The notes under the pieces were generated by a model that worked only from the letters and a program-made list of their open reading frames with translations, did no database searches and was not told where the DNA came from. A program made the translations under genes and the position numbers. This document shows, piece by piece, positions 53,219 to 61,846 of a stretch of DNA of 64,000 nt. The stretch comes from an uncultured Muribaculaceae bacterium. Lineage in GTDB: Bacteria; Bacteroidota; Bacteroidia; Bacteroidales; Muribaculaceae. The stretch's first letter is position 1. The number at the start of each line of letters is the position of its first letter. The DNA lies in assembly GCA_910588245.1 (NCBI GenBank), contig CAJUQP010000013.1:9213-73212 (forward strand), in the 5' to 3' direction.

Positions 53219-53257
53219 TCTGGCACGACAGCACATCCAGTGAAGAACCTCTGTTGT

Positions 53258-53761
53258 CTATTCCTCTCCATAGGGGGTCGTGGGTTCGGCGGCGGCGGGA
53301 GGTGTCTCGATGACGCAGGGATAATGGATTTCGGCATTGTGTGGGGCGGTGATGCGGGAGTAGAGGTTGCTCAAGATTGCTTCACGGGTGGCCTTCGGAC
53401 GGATCTCGCATTCCCATACCCGGATCACTCTCCAGCCGGCGAGCTCAAGGTCGACAGTGTTGGCATAGTCGCGTGCCATGTTCATGGCAATCTTGTGTTT
53501 CCAGAAGTCTACGTTCGACTTCGGCAGACGGAAATGGCTGCATCCCTCATGGCCGTGCCAGAAACAGCCGTCGATGAAAACGACTGTCCGGTATTTCTTG
53601 AGGACAATGTCGGGAGATCCCGGCAGCTTCCTGTTGTTGACGCGATAGCGCAGACCACGGGAGAAAAGATACTTCCGGACGATCATCTCCGGCTTCGTAT
53701 CCTTTCCCTTGATGGCCGCCATGCAGCGGCTTCTCTGCTCCGGTGTCATAACGTCTGCCAT
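53258..53761 (-). CDS. vsr: Vsr very-short-patch-repair mismatch endonuclease
   Basis: A 167-residue endonuclease that nicks 5' of T in T:G mismatches arising by deamination of 5-methylcytosine. Motifs are MTPEQRSRCMAAIKGKDTKP, catalytic Asp in LPGSPDIVLKKYRTVVFIDG and the zinc/catalytic region CFWHGHEGC, then FWKHKIAMNMARD. A Pro/Ala/Glu-rich tail of about 25 residues extends the family length. Its presence near two C5 methyltransferases fits its role, although 865 bp and another gene separate them. Confidence 0.93.
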   Translation of the reverse strand: MADVMTPEQRSRCMAAIKGKDTKPEMIVRKYLFSRGLRYRVNNRKLPGSPDIVLKKYRTVVFIDGCFWHGHEGCSHFRLPKSNVDFWKHKIAMNMARDYANTVDLELAGWRVIRVWECEIRPKATREAILSNLYSRITAPHNAEIHYPCVIETPPAAAEPTTPYGEE

Positions 53762-53898
53762 GTCTCTGTCTGCTTACTATTGATCCACACGGTCTTCTCC
53801 CTGTTTATATACATAACGCATAGAGGGTTTGTTCATTGTCCCCCTGATGCCGGAAGTCGAGTGGAGTCCGGAAGTCTATCAATAAGGCAAATAAGTTC

Positions 53899-54018
53899 AT
53901 GATAAAGACAACCCTTAAATATGTATACAGGATCAGGGCATCGAGCCGGAAGGATATCTGCCCGGGGTGCGGAAGGAAGACGTTTACCTCTTATGTGGAT
54001 CGGCGTGGAGAAGAGTGA
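53899..54018 (+). CDS. 39-residue zinc-ribbon-like ORF
   Basis: ATG at 53899, stop at 54016-54018. It is basic and contains CPGCGRKTFTSYVD, resembling the N-terminal zinc-finger of DUF6371-type proteins of Bacteroidota mobile elements (CP.CG..F..Y.D). Only one CxxC pair is present and it is far shorter than those proteins, so it is probably a truncated fragment. Low certainty that it is expressed. Confidence 0.4.
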   Translation: MIKTTLKYVYRIRASSRKDICPGCGRKTFTSYVDRRGEE

Positions 54019-54078
54019 TGCAAACAATTTTTAATATTTTATTTACATACTCAAAATATTTATGAAATAATCTCAGGA

Positions 54079-54086
54079 TAATTTTG
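54079..54086 (+). promoter_or_regulatory. -7 element of the TonB receptor operon
   Basis: TAATTTTG matches TAnnTTTG, 27 bp before the ATG at 54114. The -33 area is A/T-rich without a clear TTTG. I saw no recognisable Pho-box. Confidence 0.5.
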
Positions 54087-54113
54087 CAGCGAGAAAACAG
54101 ATCAAATTAACGA

Positions 54114-56744
54114 ATGAAACAGATTCCACTGCTAATACTTGGCTCGCTTTTATCACTCCCGGCGTTCGGGCGTGAAATATCCGGCATAGTGGTTGATTCC
54201 TCAACCGGTGAAACTCTTGTCGGGGCCACGGTCTATGTGAAACAGCTCCCCAAATTGGGTACAGCCACAGGACTTGACGGGACTTTCAGTCTGAAAACCG
54301 ATATTGAGAATCCGACGCTGGTATGCTCGTATCTGGGCTACGAAACTCAAGTCATAAACAAACCGGGCACCACTCCTTTGACAATCAAGATGGCTGAATC
54401 TACGGCCGAACTTTCTGAAGTGGTGGTTACGGCTTCTGTTTCAAATACTGAGACAGGAGCCCGGATGATTGAGCGTAATTCGATGAATGTGGTCAACGTC
54501 ATGAGTTCCCGGGCCATGGAGCTTTCCCCTGACATTACCGTGGGAAACATTATCCAGAAAATGTCGGGAGTCACCACAGAACGCAATTCTTCAGGCGAAG
54601 GACAGTATGCTATCCTCAGAGGAATGGACAAACGATATAACTATACGCTGGTGAACGGCGTGAAAATACCGAGTCCGGACAACAAGAACCGTTTTGTGCC
54701 TCTTGACCTGTTCCCGTCAGAAATCCTTGACCGTATCGAGGTGTATAAGTCTATGATGCCAAATCTGGAAGGCGATGGAATCGGGGGAGCGGTAAATCTT
54801 GTGATGAAGGATGCTCCGTCGCGACGGTTATTTAATGCCAATGTCACCACGGGATATAATGCCTTATATCTCGACCGTGATTTCCTTTCGTTCAATCATG
54901 GCGCAATCCGTAGAAAATCGCCTAACGAGATAAAGGGTACAACAGGCGATTACGGTGTGAAGGACACAGACTTCACCAATGCCAATTTGCGTGTGAAAAG
55001 TTCTCGTCCATTGCCCGACATTCTTGCCGGGATATCATATGGCGACCGATTCCTCAACGATAGGCTGGGGGTCATAGCCTCCGTAAGTTATCAGAATATT
55101 GATCGCGGAAAGAACAGCGACTGGTATTACCGTTCCTCTTACATGACTAATGGCGTCGAGCGCAGGGAATATTCGGAAAACCGGCAGCGTCTCTCCATAC
55201 ATGGCAAATTCGACTATGTGTTCTCGCCCCGACATAAGCTCTCCTGGTATAACGGCTGGCTGAACATGACCAATGAGCAGACCCGTCAGGCGCAGGATGA
55301 CAAGACAGCATCCGTGCGTATGAGATGGAACCGTCAAGCTATATTCAATTCCACCCTTCAAGGGAGCCATCTCTTATTCAATGATAAGTTTAGAATTGAT
55401 TGGAAGGGAGTTTTCTCCAACGCAACAAACCTTACTCCTGACAATGCGACTATCAATATTCAGGGCAGTCATATCGCCACAAGCAAGGCAGCGGTGCGCC
55501 GCTGGGAGCATAACTCAGACCGCGACTGGGCCGGATATTTAGATTTGTCATATAATTGGGGCTTCTGTGACTTTTCGCTTGGAGGAATGTGCCGCAACAA
55601 GAAACGAAACAGTTTTTTCAACGAATACACATTCGATTCCGCTACAGGAACCGGACACGTACAGATGTTTGGCCAGGACTGGAACAACTTTGACGGAATA
55701 CTTATAACGCCGCGGGAGTTCGGCGACGTTGGAGATCCACTCAATTATGATGCTGATGAGAAAGTAGCCGCGGGTTATGCGATGGCGGAACTCACTCTGG
55801 CGGAGTGGAAAATTATCGCCGGTCTGCGCATTGAAAACACGAGTCAGGGATATTCACTGAAATTTCCACGAGATGTGGATCCTGACGGCCGACAGAAGTA
55901 CACCGACTGGCTGCCAAGCCTGCACATAAAGAGGATGCTGACCGACAGGATGAATCTGCGGTTGAGCTATGCCAGAGCCATCAACCGCCCGAGTTTCTTC
56001 GAGATTGTCCCTTACAGCATTATCAACGAAGAATATAAGGAGAAAGGCAATCCTTCACTCAAACATACCGTAGCCGACAACATCGACCTGAGGTGGGAGT
56101 CTTTCCCGAAATCTTCCGAGCAATTCATGGCAGGGCTATTCTATAAACACATGCGCAACCCGATAGAATACGGACTTATCAACGAGGGACAGGACACCTA
56201 CTATATGCCGATGAATATGGGAAACGCCAACAATATGGGAGCGGAATTCGACATGCTGAAGTATTTCAGTAAATTCGGCATCAAGGCGAACTACACCTTC
56301 ACTTACTCACGGATCACAACCGACAAACGTACAATGGATGGGAACGACATAATTACTGTCAGGCAGAGCCGTCCGCTTTTTGGACAGGCAGCCCATGTGG
56401 CCAACCTCTCTCTGCTTTTCAAAGACACCCGCAACGGCTGGGACGCGCAGCTTACGGGAAGTTATATCAGCCGGCGGCTTGCCGATGTAAGCAACTGGTA
56501 TGACAACGATATCTGGGAAAACGATTATTTCCGCATGGAACTCTCAGCTGAGAAATCATTCAGCTGCGGATTGTCGGTATTTCTGAAAGCTTCCAATCTG
56601 CTCAACCTGCCGATGATAAGATACTATCATAAAGGCCCGCATACTGACAGCCTCACGGATGTGGAGCGTGTCGGAGGCAACGTGGTTGAACGCAAGGAAC
56701 GCTACGGACAGACCATATTGCTTGGAGTAAGATTCAAGCTATAA
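54114..56744 (+). CDS. TonB-dependent receptor with carboxypeptidase-like N-domain
   Basis: An 876-residue outer-membrane receptor. Signal peptide KQIPLLILGSLLSLPAFG, then a carboxypeptidase-regulatory-like domain (ISGIVVDSSTGETLVGATVY), a TonB-box-like ELSEVVVTASV, and a plug with GNIIQKMSGVTTERNSSGEG, YAILRGMDKRYNYTLVNGVK and GGAVNLVMKD. The barrel ends with RYGQTILLGVRFKL, a typical C-terminal strand. It is followed within 15 bp by a lipoprotein gene and then a phosphatase gene. The likely cargo is a phosphorylated organic compound, or phosphate released at the surface (inferred from context). Confidence 0.93.
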   Translation: MKQIPLLILGSLLSLPAFGREISGIVVDSSTGETLVGATVYVKQLPKLGTATGLDGTFSLKTDIENPTLVCSYLGYETQVINKPGTTPLTIKMAESTAELSEVVVTASVSNTETGARMIERNSMNVVNVMSSRAMELSPDITVGNIIQKMSGVTTERNSSGEGQYAILRGMDKRYNYTLVNGVKIPSPDNKNRFVPLDLFPSEILDRIEVYKSMMPNLEGDGIGGAVNLVMKDAPSRRLFNANVTTGYNALYLDRDFLSFNHGAIRRKSPNEIKGTTGDYGVKDTDFTNANLRVKSSRPLPDILAGISYGDRFLNDRLGVIASVSYQNIDRGKNSDWYYRSSYMTNGVERREYSENRQRLSIHGKFDYVFSPRHKLSWYNGWLNMTNEQTRQAQDDKTASVRMRWNRQAIFNSTLQGSHLLFNDKFRIDWKGVFSNATNLTPDNATINIQGSHIATSKAAVRRWEHNSDRDWAGYLDLSYNWGFCDFSLGGMCRNKKRNSFFNEYTFDSATGTGHVQMFGQDWNNFDGILITPREFGDVGDPLNYDADEKVAAGYAMAELTLAEWKIIAGLRIENTSQGYSLKFPRDVDPDGRQKYTDWLPSLHIKRMLTDRMNLRLSYARAINRPSFFEIVPYSIINEEYKEKGNPSLKHTVADNIDLRWESFPKSSEQFMAGLFYKHMRNPIEYGLINEGQDTYYMPMNMGNANNMGAEFDMLKYFSKFGIKANYTFTYSRITTDKRTMDGNDIITVRQSRPLFGQAAHVANLSLLFKDTRNGWDAQLTGSYISRRLADVSNWYDNDIWENDYFRMELSAEKSFSCGLSVFLKASNLLNLPMIRYYHKGPHTDSLTDVERVGGNVVERKERYGQTILLGVRFKL

Positions 56745-56758
56745 CCTTATAAACCATT

Positions 56759-58144
56759 ATGAATCATCATTTCAATAACAACAAATTCATGCAGATGAAA
56801 AATTTACTCTTCGTCGCCATGATTGGCGCAACGATGTCGCTCGCCGCATGCGGCGACAACAATGAACCGGAACTTCCATCGTCAGAGACGGAGGTATCCG
56901 AGACAGAGATGACAGTGTCCGGGACATGGAAGGCGGGCTCAGAAATCAAGCTCGGCCGTCATCTCGTAGTCCCGGAAGGAGAAAGCCTTACTATCGAGCC
57001 GGGAGTGAAGATAATTGTCTCCACCGCGGGTGTCGGAATCAACCATACGCCGATCGAGGTCATTGTCAAAGGGAACCTCTATGTGCTCGGAAGCGAGGAG
57101 CAACCTGTGTACTTCACCGTAGACGAATCAAAACGCACGGCGACCAACATATTTGCCGGCCTGTGGGGAGGCATCATCGCCACGGAATCATGCCAAGAGA
57201 TGGTGATCGACCATGCGGTGATCGAATACACCGGGGGACAGGTGATCGAAGGATCGCCATCAGCCACTTCCGGCATCTACACTGCCGGCGATGACGCATA
57301 TCCGCAGATCACCACGACTAACATCAATGGTAAATATGTCATTACAAACTCGATTATCCGCAACGGATGGAGCGACGGTATCTATTTGATGGGAGGGTCG
57401 GCCATCATCTCCGGCAACACATTCGCCGCCAACGGCTACAGTGGTGCCGAGGCTGTGAATATCAAGGCGGGGGTAAAAGCCGACATAGCCGGCAATATAA
57501 TGTTCAGCCCCAATACCAATGGTCTGAAGCTATCCTCCTCAGGGCAGAGCGAGACCCGCGGGCAGGCTGTGGCAAATGCCTACAACAATACTATCATCAA
57601 CGCGGGATGGCGACGCGACGGTGAGAAAGGGGGCTGTGTGTATGTAGAGAAAAACTGTCTTGCAAATGTGGTGAATAATCTGATGGTGAACTGCAAGTTC
57701 CGTGCCATGACACCAAATTATAAGAATCCGAATTCCTCCGATGCAGGATATGACGACAAATCGGTAATTGATCACAACATGTATGTGTCAGGCACACAGA
57801 AAAGTCCGATTGTATACCCCGAAGAAAGCAACGTGGCTTACGCATTCGAAGGCTACAACTACGAGCATAAGAGCTATAATCCCGCAGTTGACTCCCACAG
57901 CGTTATAGCGACCGCTGACAACCTTGTGAATCCGGGATTCTTCAATTTCGATATCAACGCGGTAGGTCTGACCGATTATGTTTATAATCCGGCATGGGAT
58001 TTCCATCTGTCGGCCGACTCTCCCGCGCTCGGAGTGACTTCGGCTTCTGTGACCCCTTGCTTTGCAGGCGGCCTTGAAATCAATGGCAAATTATATCATT
58101 CACCCGCTCTTGAGCCTCACTTCGGCGCATACGGCGCCAAATAA
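56759..58144 (+). CDS. Lipoprotein with right-handed beta-helix
   Basis: A 461-residue lipoprotein; the best signal starts at 56795 (KNLLFVAMIGATMSLAACG, lipobox LAAC), with earlier in-frame ATGs at 56759 and 56789. A repetitive core of short beta-strands (SEIKLGRHLVVPEGESLTIE, ITNSIIRNGWSDGIYLMGGS, IISGNTFAANGYSG) indicates a parallel beta-helix as in surface polysaccharide-binding or scaffold proteins. It lies 14 bp after the TonB receptor gene and 8 bp before the phosphatase gene, so it probably serves as the receptor's surface partner in place of SusD. Confidence 0.8.
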   Translation: MNHHFNNNKFMQMKNLLFVAMIGATMSLAACGDNNEPELPSSETEVSETEMTVSGTWKAGSEIKLGRHLVVPEGESLTIEPGVKIIVSTAGVGINHTPIEVIVKGNLYVLGSEEQPVYFTVDESKRTATNIFAGLWGGIIATESCQEMVIDHAVIEYTGGQVIEGSPSATSGIYTAGDDAYPQITTTNINGKYVITNSIIRNGWSDGIYLMGGSAIISGNTFAANGYSGAEAVNIKAGVKADIAGNIMFSPNTNGLKLSSSGQSETRGQAVANAYNNTIINAGWRRDGEKGGCVYVEKNCLANVVNNLMVNCKFRAMTPNYKNPNSSDAGYDDKSVIDHNMYVSGTQKSPIVYPEESNVAYAFEGYNYEHKSYNPAVDSHSVIATADNLVNPGFFNFDINAVGLTDYVYNPAWDFHLSADSPALGVTSASVTPCFAGGLEINGKLYHSPALEPHFGAYGAK

Positions 58145-58152
58145 AAAAAACA

Positions 58153-59085
58153 ATGATACGCAAAACATTCACATTAATTCTTCTGGCGCTTGCGGCGGCG
58201 TTCAATGCAGGTGCGCAGACCTCCGCCTCCGAGCTGACTGGCGATGTCAGGCTGATGATCGGTAATGATCTCGGGCGCAACGGATATTACGAACAGAAGC
58301 CTATAGCCGAACTGATGGGTAAAGTTGCCGAAGCGGTGGGCCCGGATGCCTTTCTCGCACTTGGCGACACCCATCACTATCTTGGAATAGGATCAGTGAA
58401 CGACCCGTTGTGGATGACAAATTACGAGCTGATTTATTCTCATCCGGAACTTCAGATAGAGTGGTGTCCGATTCTTGGCAACCACGAGTATCGGGGCAAT
58501 ACGCAGGCAGTGATTGATTATTCCGGTGTCAGCCGCCGCTGGAGGATGCCGTCGCGATATTATACCAGGATATTCGACAATGACGGCACACGCGTAAAAG
58601 TCGTATTCATGGATACAGCTCCGATAATCGACAAATATCGCAACGATATCTCCGAGTATCCAGAAGCGTGTAAGCAGAATGCCGACGCTCAGTTGCGCTG
58701 GCTCGACAGCGAGCTCAGCCGCGATGATAATGCCGCCTGGACGATTGTGGTAGGCCATCATCCTATATATGCCCAGACTCCTAAGCAGAAAAGTGAGCGT
58801 GAGGACATGCAGAAGAGGGTAGACCCCATATTGCGGAAACATAAAGTGGATATGTATGTCGGCGGACATATCCATAACTTTCAGCACATACGCAAGAATG
58901 GCATTGACTATGTCACCAACTCCTCAGCTTCACTCTCCCGTCAGGATGTGACGGCAACTGACGGCACTGTGTTCTGCAGCGGTGTCTCCGGCTTCTCTAT
59001 GCTCACCGCCACTCCGAGTTCCCTCATTCTCTCTATGATTGACAACACCGGAAATATAATCCATCAGGTCAGCCGCAACAAATAA
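58153..59085 (+). CDS. Purple-acid-type metallophosphoesterase
   Basis: A 310-residue exported calcineurin-like phosphatase (signal KTFTLILLALAAAFNAGAQ). Metal-binding motifs in order: GNDLGRNGYY (in place of GDWG), DAFLALGDTHHYLG, PILGNHEYRG, VVGHHPIY and VGGHIHNFQH, the pattern of tartrate-resistant/purple acid phosphatases. It would hydrolyse phosphomonoesters in the periplasm or at the surface. It is the last gene of the operon with the TonB receptor and beta-helix lipoprotein, 8 bp after the latter. Confidence 0.9.
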   Translation: MIRKTFTLILLALAAAFNAGAQTSASELTGDVRLMIGNDLGRNGYYEQKPIAELMGKVAEAVGPDAFLALGDTHHYLGIGSVNDPLWMTNYELIYSHPELQIEWCPILGNHEYRGNTQAVIDYSGVSRRWRMPSRYYTRIFDNDGTRVKVVFMDTAPIIDKYRNDISEYPEACKQNADAQLRWLDSELSRDDNAAWTIVVGHHPIYAQTPKQKSEREDMQKRVDPILRKHKVDMYVGGHIHNFQHIRKNGIDYVTNSSASLSRQDVTATDGTVFCSGVSGFSMLTATPSSLILSMIDNTGNIIHQVSRNK

Positions 59086-59093
59086 GAGGTTGA

Positions 59094-59233
59094 TTAAGAA
59101 GCAATGTTAAATTATGGGCGGCACTTTTTTGTCAAAATACAATCGCGGCGGAGTAGCATTTCCCGCCTGCTCCTTCACCTGCAAGAAAGAACTGTTCCAA
59201 GAATGCGTCCCATGATTTAACGTTGCTTTTTAA
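59094..59233. mobile_element. MITE-like element with 25-30 bp terminal inverted repeats
   Basis: The left end (from 59094, TTAAGAAGCAATGTTAAATT then ATGGG) and the right end, read on the minus strand from 59233 (TTAAAAAGCAACGTTAAATC then ATGGG), match at 22 of 25 positions, and similarity continues into GCAYTYTT. The 140-bp interior encodes nothing. Non-autonomous elements have this structure. The left-end sequence recurs after the Rpn gene (38550-38568), so an Rpn-type or related transposase could mobilise it. Confidence 0.65.
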
Positions 59234-59370
59234 CGACCTCTATGTGCCCCTTTGCAGTTGCCTCGGAAATCATACGCATAAGAGTTCTGTTACTGATCTG
59301 TTTGGATAAGGAGGGTAGAATATCAGCTGCTTTGAGAGTGGATTATAGTGTAAGAATTGCAGTATTTCGA
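59234..59370 (-). pseudogene. Fragment of an HTH-domain protein next to the MITE
   Basis: On the minus strand the sequence reads EILQFLHYNP, then after a frame change STLKAADILPSLSKQISNRT and LMRMISEATAKGHIEVV, and then enters the MITE end. This looks like a C-terminal winged-helix domain of a larger regulator or Fic-like protein. Neither its start nor its end is present. The remaining DNA up to 59582 shows no gene. Confidence 0.45.
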
Positions 59371-59582
59371 TTTATGTGGTCATATCAATATCGTTAATCG
59401 CGATAGCTGTTTTGACTAAGATGTGCAAACGGTCCGGTACAGGTCATTATCGATTCGTTTTAAAAAATGTAGCAACTACTCAGTTATTCGTTTGAAAAAG
59501 TGTAATGGAGGTATGTTTATTGGGTCGAAAAAGTGTAACTCTTGTTCCGCTAAATTGAAGAATCCATGCTCAAAAAAATTAA

Positions 59583-60101
59583 TCAGTCCTCTGCGTATTC
59601 GTAGTATATGTCCCACAATGTATCAGGGAAGCCATACCCACAACATTCTACAGACTCAATCATCTTTTTCATGCGAGAGAAATAGTCAGACATTAGTCCG
59701 TTAGACGATATGAATTTGACTGCTTTATCGAAGTTATTTTCCAATGCTGTGTAAAACGGTTCGTCATAATCTCCAAACTGAGCGGTCAGACTACATCCTT
59801 GTTCTACATAATATAGCATCAAATCTGCAATAGCATGAGAATCTGGTACAAGTTTTTTGAATGCGGTTATCAGTTTATTGCATTCTCTGAAACTTGGATC
59901 TTTGGGCCAGTCATTCCGTCCATAGAACTGGATGCGGATTGCTTTCTTGTATTTTTCAAGCTCGGCGTCGCTGTTAGGTTCAAGATAAAACTCAAGCCAA
60001 GAATTAGCTTCCTTGCTTGCATCATACAACTGGAGCATAATATCAACCACCTGTTCTTTTGAAAGAGCGGACAGATGTTTCTTTAATTTTGCTTTTGACA
60101 T
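59583..60101 (-). CDS. DUF6155 family protein
   Basis: A 172-residue helical cytoplasmic protein. It starts MSKAKLKKHLSALSKEQVVD, typical of DUF6155, with EFYLEPNSDAELEKYKKAI and TALENNFDKAVKFIS further on. Function is unknown. The family often sits beside toxin-antitoxin or defence genes. It follows hipT by 21 bp in the same direction and may be the last gene of that operon. Confidence 0.75.
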   Translation of the reverse strand: MSKAKLKKHLSALSKEQVVDIMLQLYDASKEANSWLEFYLEPNSDAELEKYKKAIRIQFYGRNDWPKDPSFRECNKLITAFKKLVPDSHAIADLMLYYVEQGCSLTAQFGDYDEPFYTALENNFDKAVKFISSNGLMSDYFSRMKKMIESVECCGYGFPDTLWDIYYEYAED

Positions 60102-60122
60102 TTTGGTACAATTAAAGTGAAT

Positions 60123-61145
60123 TTATTCGGAAACCCTATTGAAGCGACTTATGCGCTCGCTTACGATGCGGACATAATTGCGTTTCAGCTTTTCGGTTAG
60201 AAAACTGTGGTCAACAAGTCGCTTTGCTTCTTCAGGGAATCCGATATATTTGTTTAAGATTCTGTCTACACGTTTTTTCACCAAGCCGATTTTGTCTCCG
60301 AATCTCTCAAAATCCAGACGGCAGGGGTGGCCGGTTCTGTCGTAAACGTCGCTCTTTTCTATATCAGATGACAGTCCACCGTCAAGACCGAAGTCATCGC
60401 CGTTGACATGTAGGCTGGTATTGATGAGGTCGTAAGCCGGGGCCAAACGGTAATCCTGCCCATCAAGAATAAGAGAGAAATTCTTCAGATGTGCGTCACC
60501 GTTGGCATAGATATAATTGAACACCACAAGTTCAAAGAACCTCTCCATATCAACCATCCATGCCGCGACATTTGCTCTTATTGCTTTGGCAATATCTTCA
60601 TAGCAACCGTTGTATTTGAACTGGAGTCCGGCGGTCTGTTCATTCTTGCCTATTATCGAGGCGAAATCCTCCATCGGTAGTTTTGACCCATCGGGGAGAA
60701 TGTCGAAACGTCGTGTAATATACACCGGCTGACCTTTGGGCATAAAGCATAGACCATTGGCCGCTGTCTGTATGCCGTAAATCTGTGAGGCAATCTGCAT
60801 GGTAAGATGCTCGTTGGCAGGAATCATCTTGCGGTCACGAAGAGTCTTGTCCCACGGAGCGGGTTTCAATATATGCGTCGAACGCTCATTGTCGCCTGCT
60901 ATATTGATAGCATCAGCATTTATTATACCCGGGAATTTTTCCTGAACACCTGAAACCGATATGCGGTGCATGGCATCCGCAATCTCGCCGACATTTCGGA
61001 ACTCGTCAATGTCAAATCCAAGTATTGGATTCACTTTTGTTTTACCAAATAGTAATTTGGCTGATTTTGGGCTATAAGTGTCAAATCCTTCCAAAAGAGA
61101 AGCAGGGCAGTTCTTTATTTCAATCATTGGTAATCCTCCTGACAT
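60123..61145 (-). CDS. hipT: HipT-type serine/threonine kinase toxin
   Basis: A HipA-C-domain kinase of about 340 residues (Met7 at 61127 is an alternative start). Motifs: the Gly-rich/autophosphorylation loop HRISVSGVQEKFPG with the S-x-S of HipT, nucleotide-binding HILKPAPWDKTLRD and NEHLTMQIASQIYGI, VYITRRFD, catalytic Asp in YANGDAHLKNFSLI and metal Asp in LAPAYDLINTS. It lacks the N-subdomain of HipA, which is encoded by the separate upstream gene, as in HipBST. HipT kinases phosphorylate tryptophanyl-tRNA synthetase in E. coli (knowledge of the family). Confidence 0.88.
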   Translation of the reverse strand: MSGGLPMIEIKNCPASLLEGFDTYSPKSAKLLFGKTKVNPILGFDIDEFRNVGEIADAMHRISVSGVQEKFPGIINADAINIAGDNERSTHILKPAPWDKTLRDRKMIPANEHLTMQIASQIYGIQTAANGLCFMPKGQPVYITRRFDILPDGSKLPMEDFASIIGKNEQTAGLQFKYNGCYEDIAKAIRANVAAWMVDMERFFELVVFNYIYANGDAHLKNFSLILDGQDYRLAPAYDLINTSLHVNGDDFGLDGGLSSDIEKSDVYDRTGHPCRLDFERFGDKIGLVKKRVDRILNKYIGFPEEAKRLVDHSFLTEKLKRNYVRIVSERISRFNRVSE

Positions 61146-61449
61146 TAACGGCTCCTATAAAATCTCTGTCAGCCATCGCCTCAAGCAGTCCGAAAAAATC
61201 TTGTTCATCAATTTTCAACGACCGACAAATCACACGACGATTTGCTCCCTCCGGAATCATATTTGAGAAGAAAGGGAACAAGTGCTCAGAATAAAAAACT
61301 TCGGCTCTTTTGGGTAATGTTGCAGAAATAGGGGGCATCGTAGAATCAAGATAATCTTCACAATACTGGAAAGAATATCCGATTCCCGGATGCTGCTCTG
61401 TCAATATACCCGCCTTTGTATTATTGAAATATACCACAAGCTTTTTCAT
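61120..61449 (-). CDS. hipS: HipS-like antitoxin (HipA N-subdomain protein)
   Basis: A 109-residue protein equal to the N-terminal subdomain-1 of HipA: KKLVVYFNNTKAGILTEQHP, FQYCEDYLDSTMPPISATLP and FPFFSNMIPEGANRRVICRS. In HipBST systems this free-standing unit is the antitoxin against HipT. It overlaps hipT by 26 bp and hipB by 4 bp, so the three genes are tightly coupled. Confidence 0.88.
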   Translation of the reverse strand: MKKLVVYFNNTKAGILTEQHPGIGYSFQYCEDYLDSTMPPISATLPKRAEVFYSEHLFPFFSNMIPEGANRRVICRSLKIDEQDFFGLLEAMADRDFIGAVNVRRITND

Positions 61450-61646
61450 ACGGTCTGCCTTATACGATATTCTATCTCAATGCCAAGGACATCAAGAATT
61501 TTCTTCACTGTGCTAAGTGCAGGATTACCCTTGCCACGCTCAATATCCTTGATTGTAGCAAGACCCACTTGCGACATTTCAGCAAGATCCTGTTGGGTGA
61601 GGGAAAGCGTTTCCCTACGCTGTTTCATTATATCCATCAGTTCCAT
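61446..61646 (-). CDS. hipB: HipB-like Xre regulator
   Basis: A 66-residue HTH protein from the ATG at 61646 (MELMDIMKQRRETLSLTQQD, LAEMSQVGLATIKDIERGKG). Upstream in-frame codons to 61721 lie in the promoter and operator and are rejected. It should repress the operon by binding the inverted repeat upstream and help HipS contain HipT. It overlaps hipS by 4 bp. Confidence 0.88.
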   Translation of the reverse strand: MELMDIMKQRRETLSLTQQDLAEMSQVGLATIKDIERGKGNPALSTVKKILDVLGIEIEYRIRQTV

Positions 61647-61670
61647 AGTCTGACATAATAAACTTTTACG

Positions 61671-61732
61671 CAAAAATAATGAGAATCTCTGAAACTGCCA
61701 AATAGAAGTATAATAAATCATACTTTTGGCAG
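61671..61732 (-). promoter_or_regulatory. hipBST promoter and operator
   Basis: A minus-strand TATTTTTG -7 element lies at 61671-61678, 24 bp before hipB. Upstream, CTGCCAAA (61695-61702) pairs with TTTGGCAG (61725-61732), and AAGTAT (61706-61711) with ATACTT (61720-61725), forming nested inverted repeats that cover the -33 area. This is where a HipB dimer would be expected to bind. Confidence 0.6.
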
Positions 61733-61809
61733 CTATGTCATCATTAGTTTTGAAATCGGCTGAATAAAGTACGATATATAGGACTTTTAGGCTGTTGGAG
61801 GAAAATAAA

Positions 61810-61841
61810 TTTGGTGGATTTGTGAAAAAGTATTAACTTTG
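61810..61841 (+). promoter_or_regulatory. Canonical promoter of the structured-RNA unit
   Basis: TTTG (61810-61813) and TAACTTTG (61834-61841) are separated by exactly 20 bp, a full match to the Bacteroidota consensus. No protein gene of known family follows for over 340 bp, but a terminator does at 62050-62096. Confidence 0.8.
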
Positions 61842-61846
61842 CGCCC

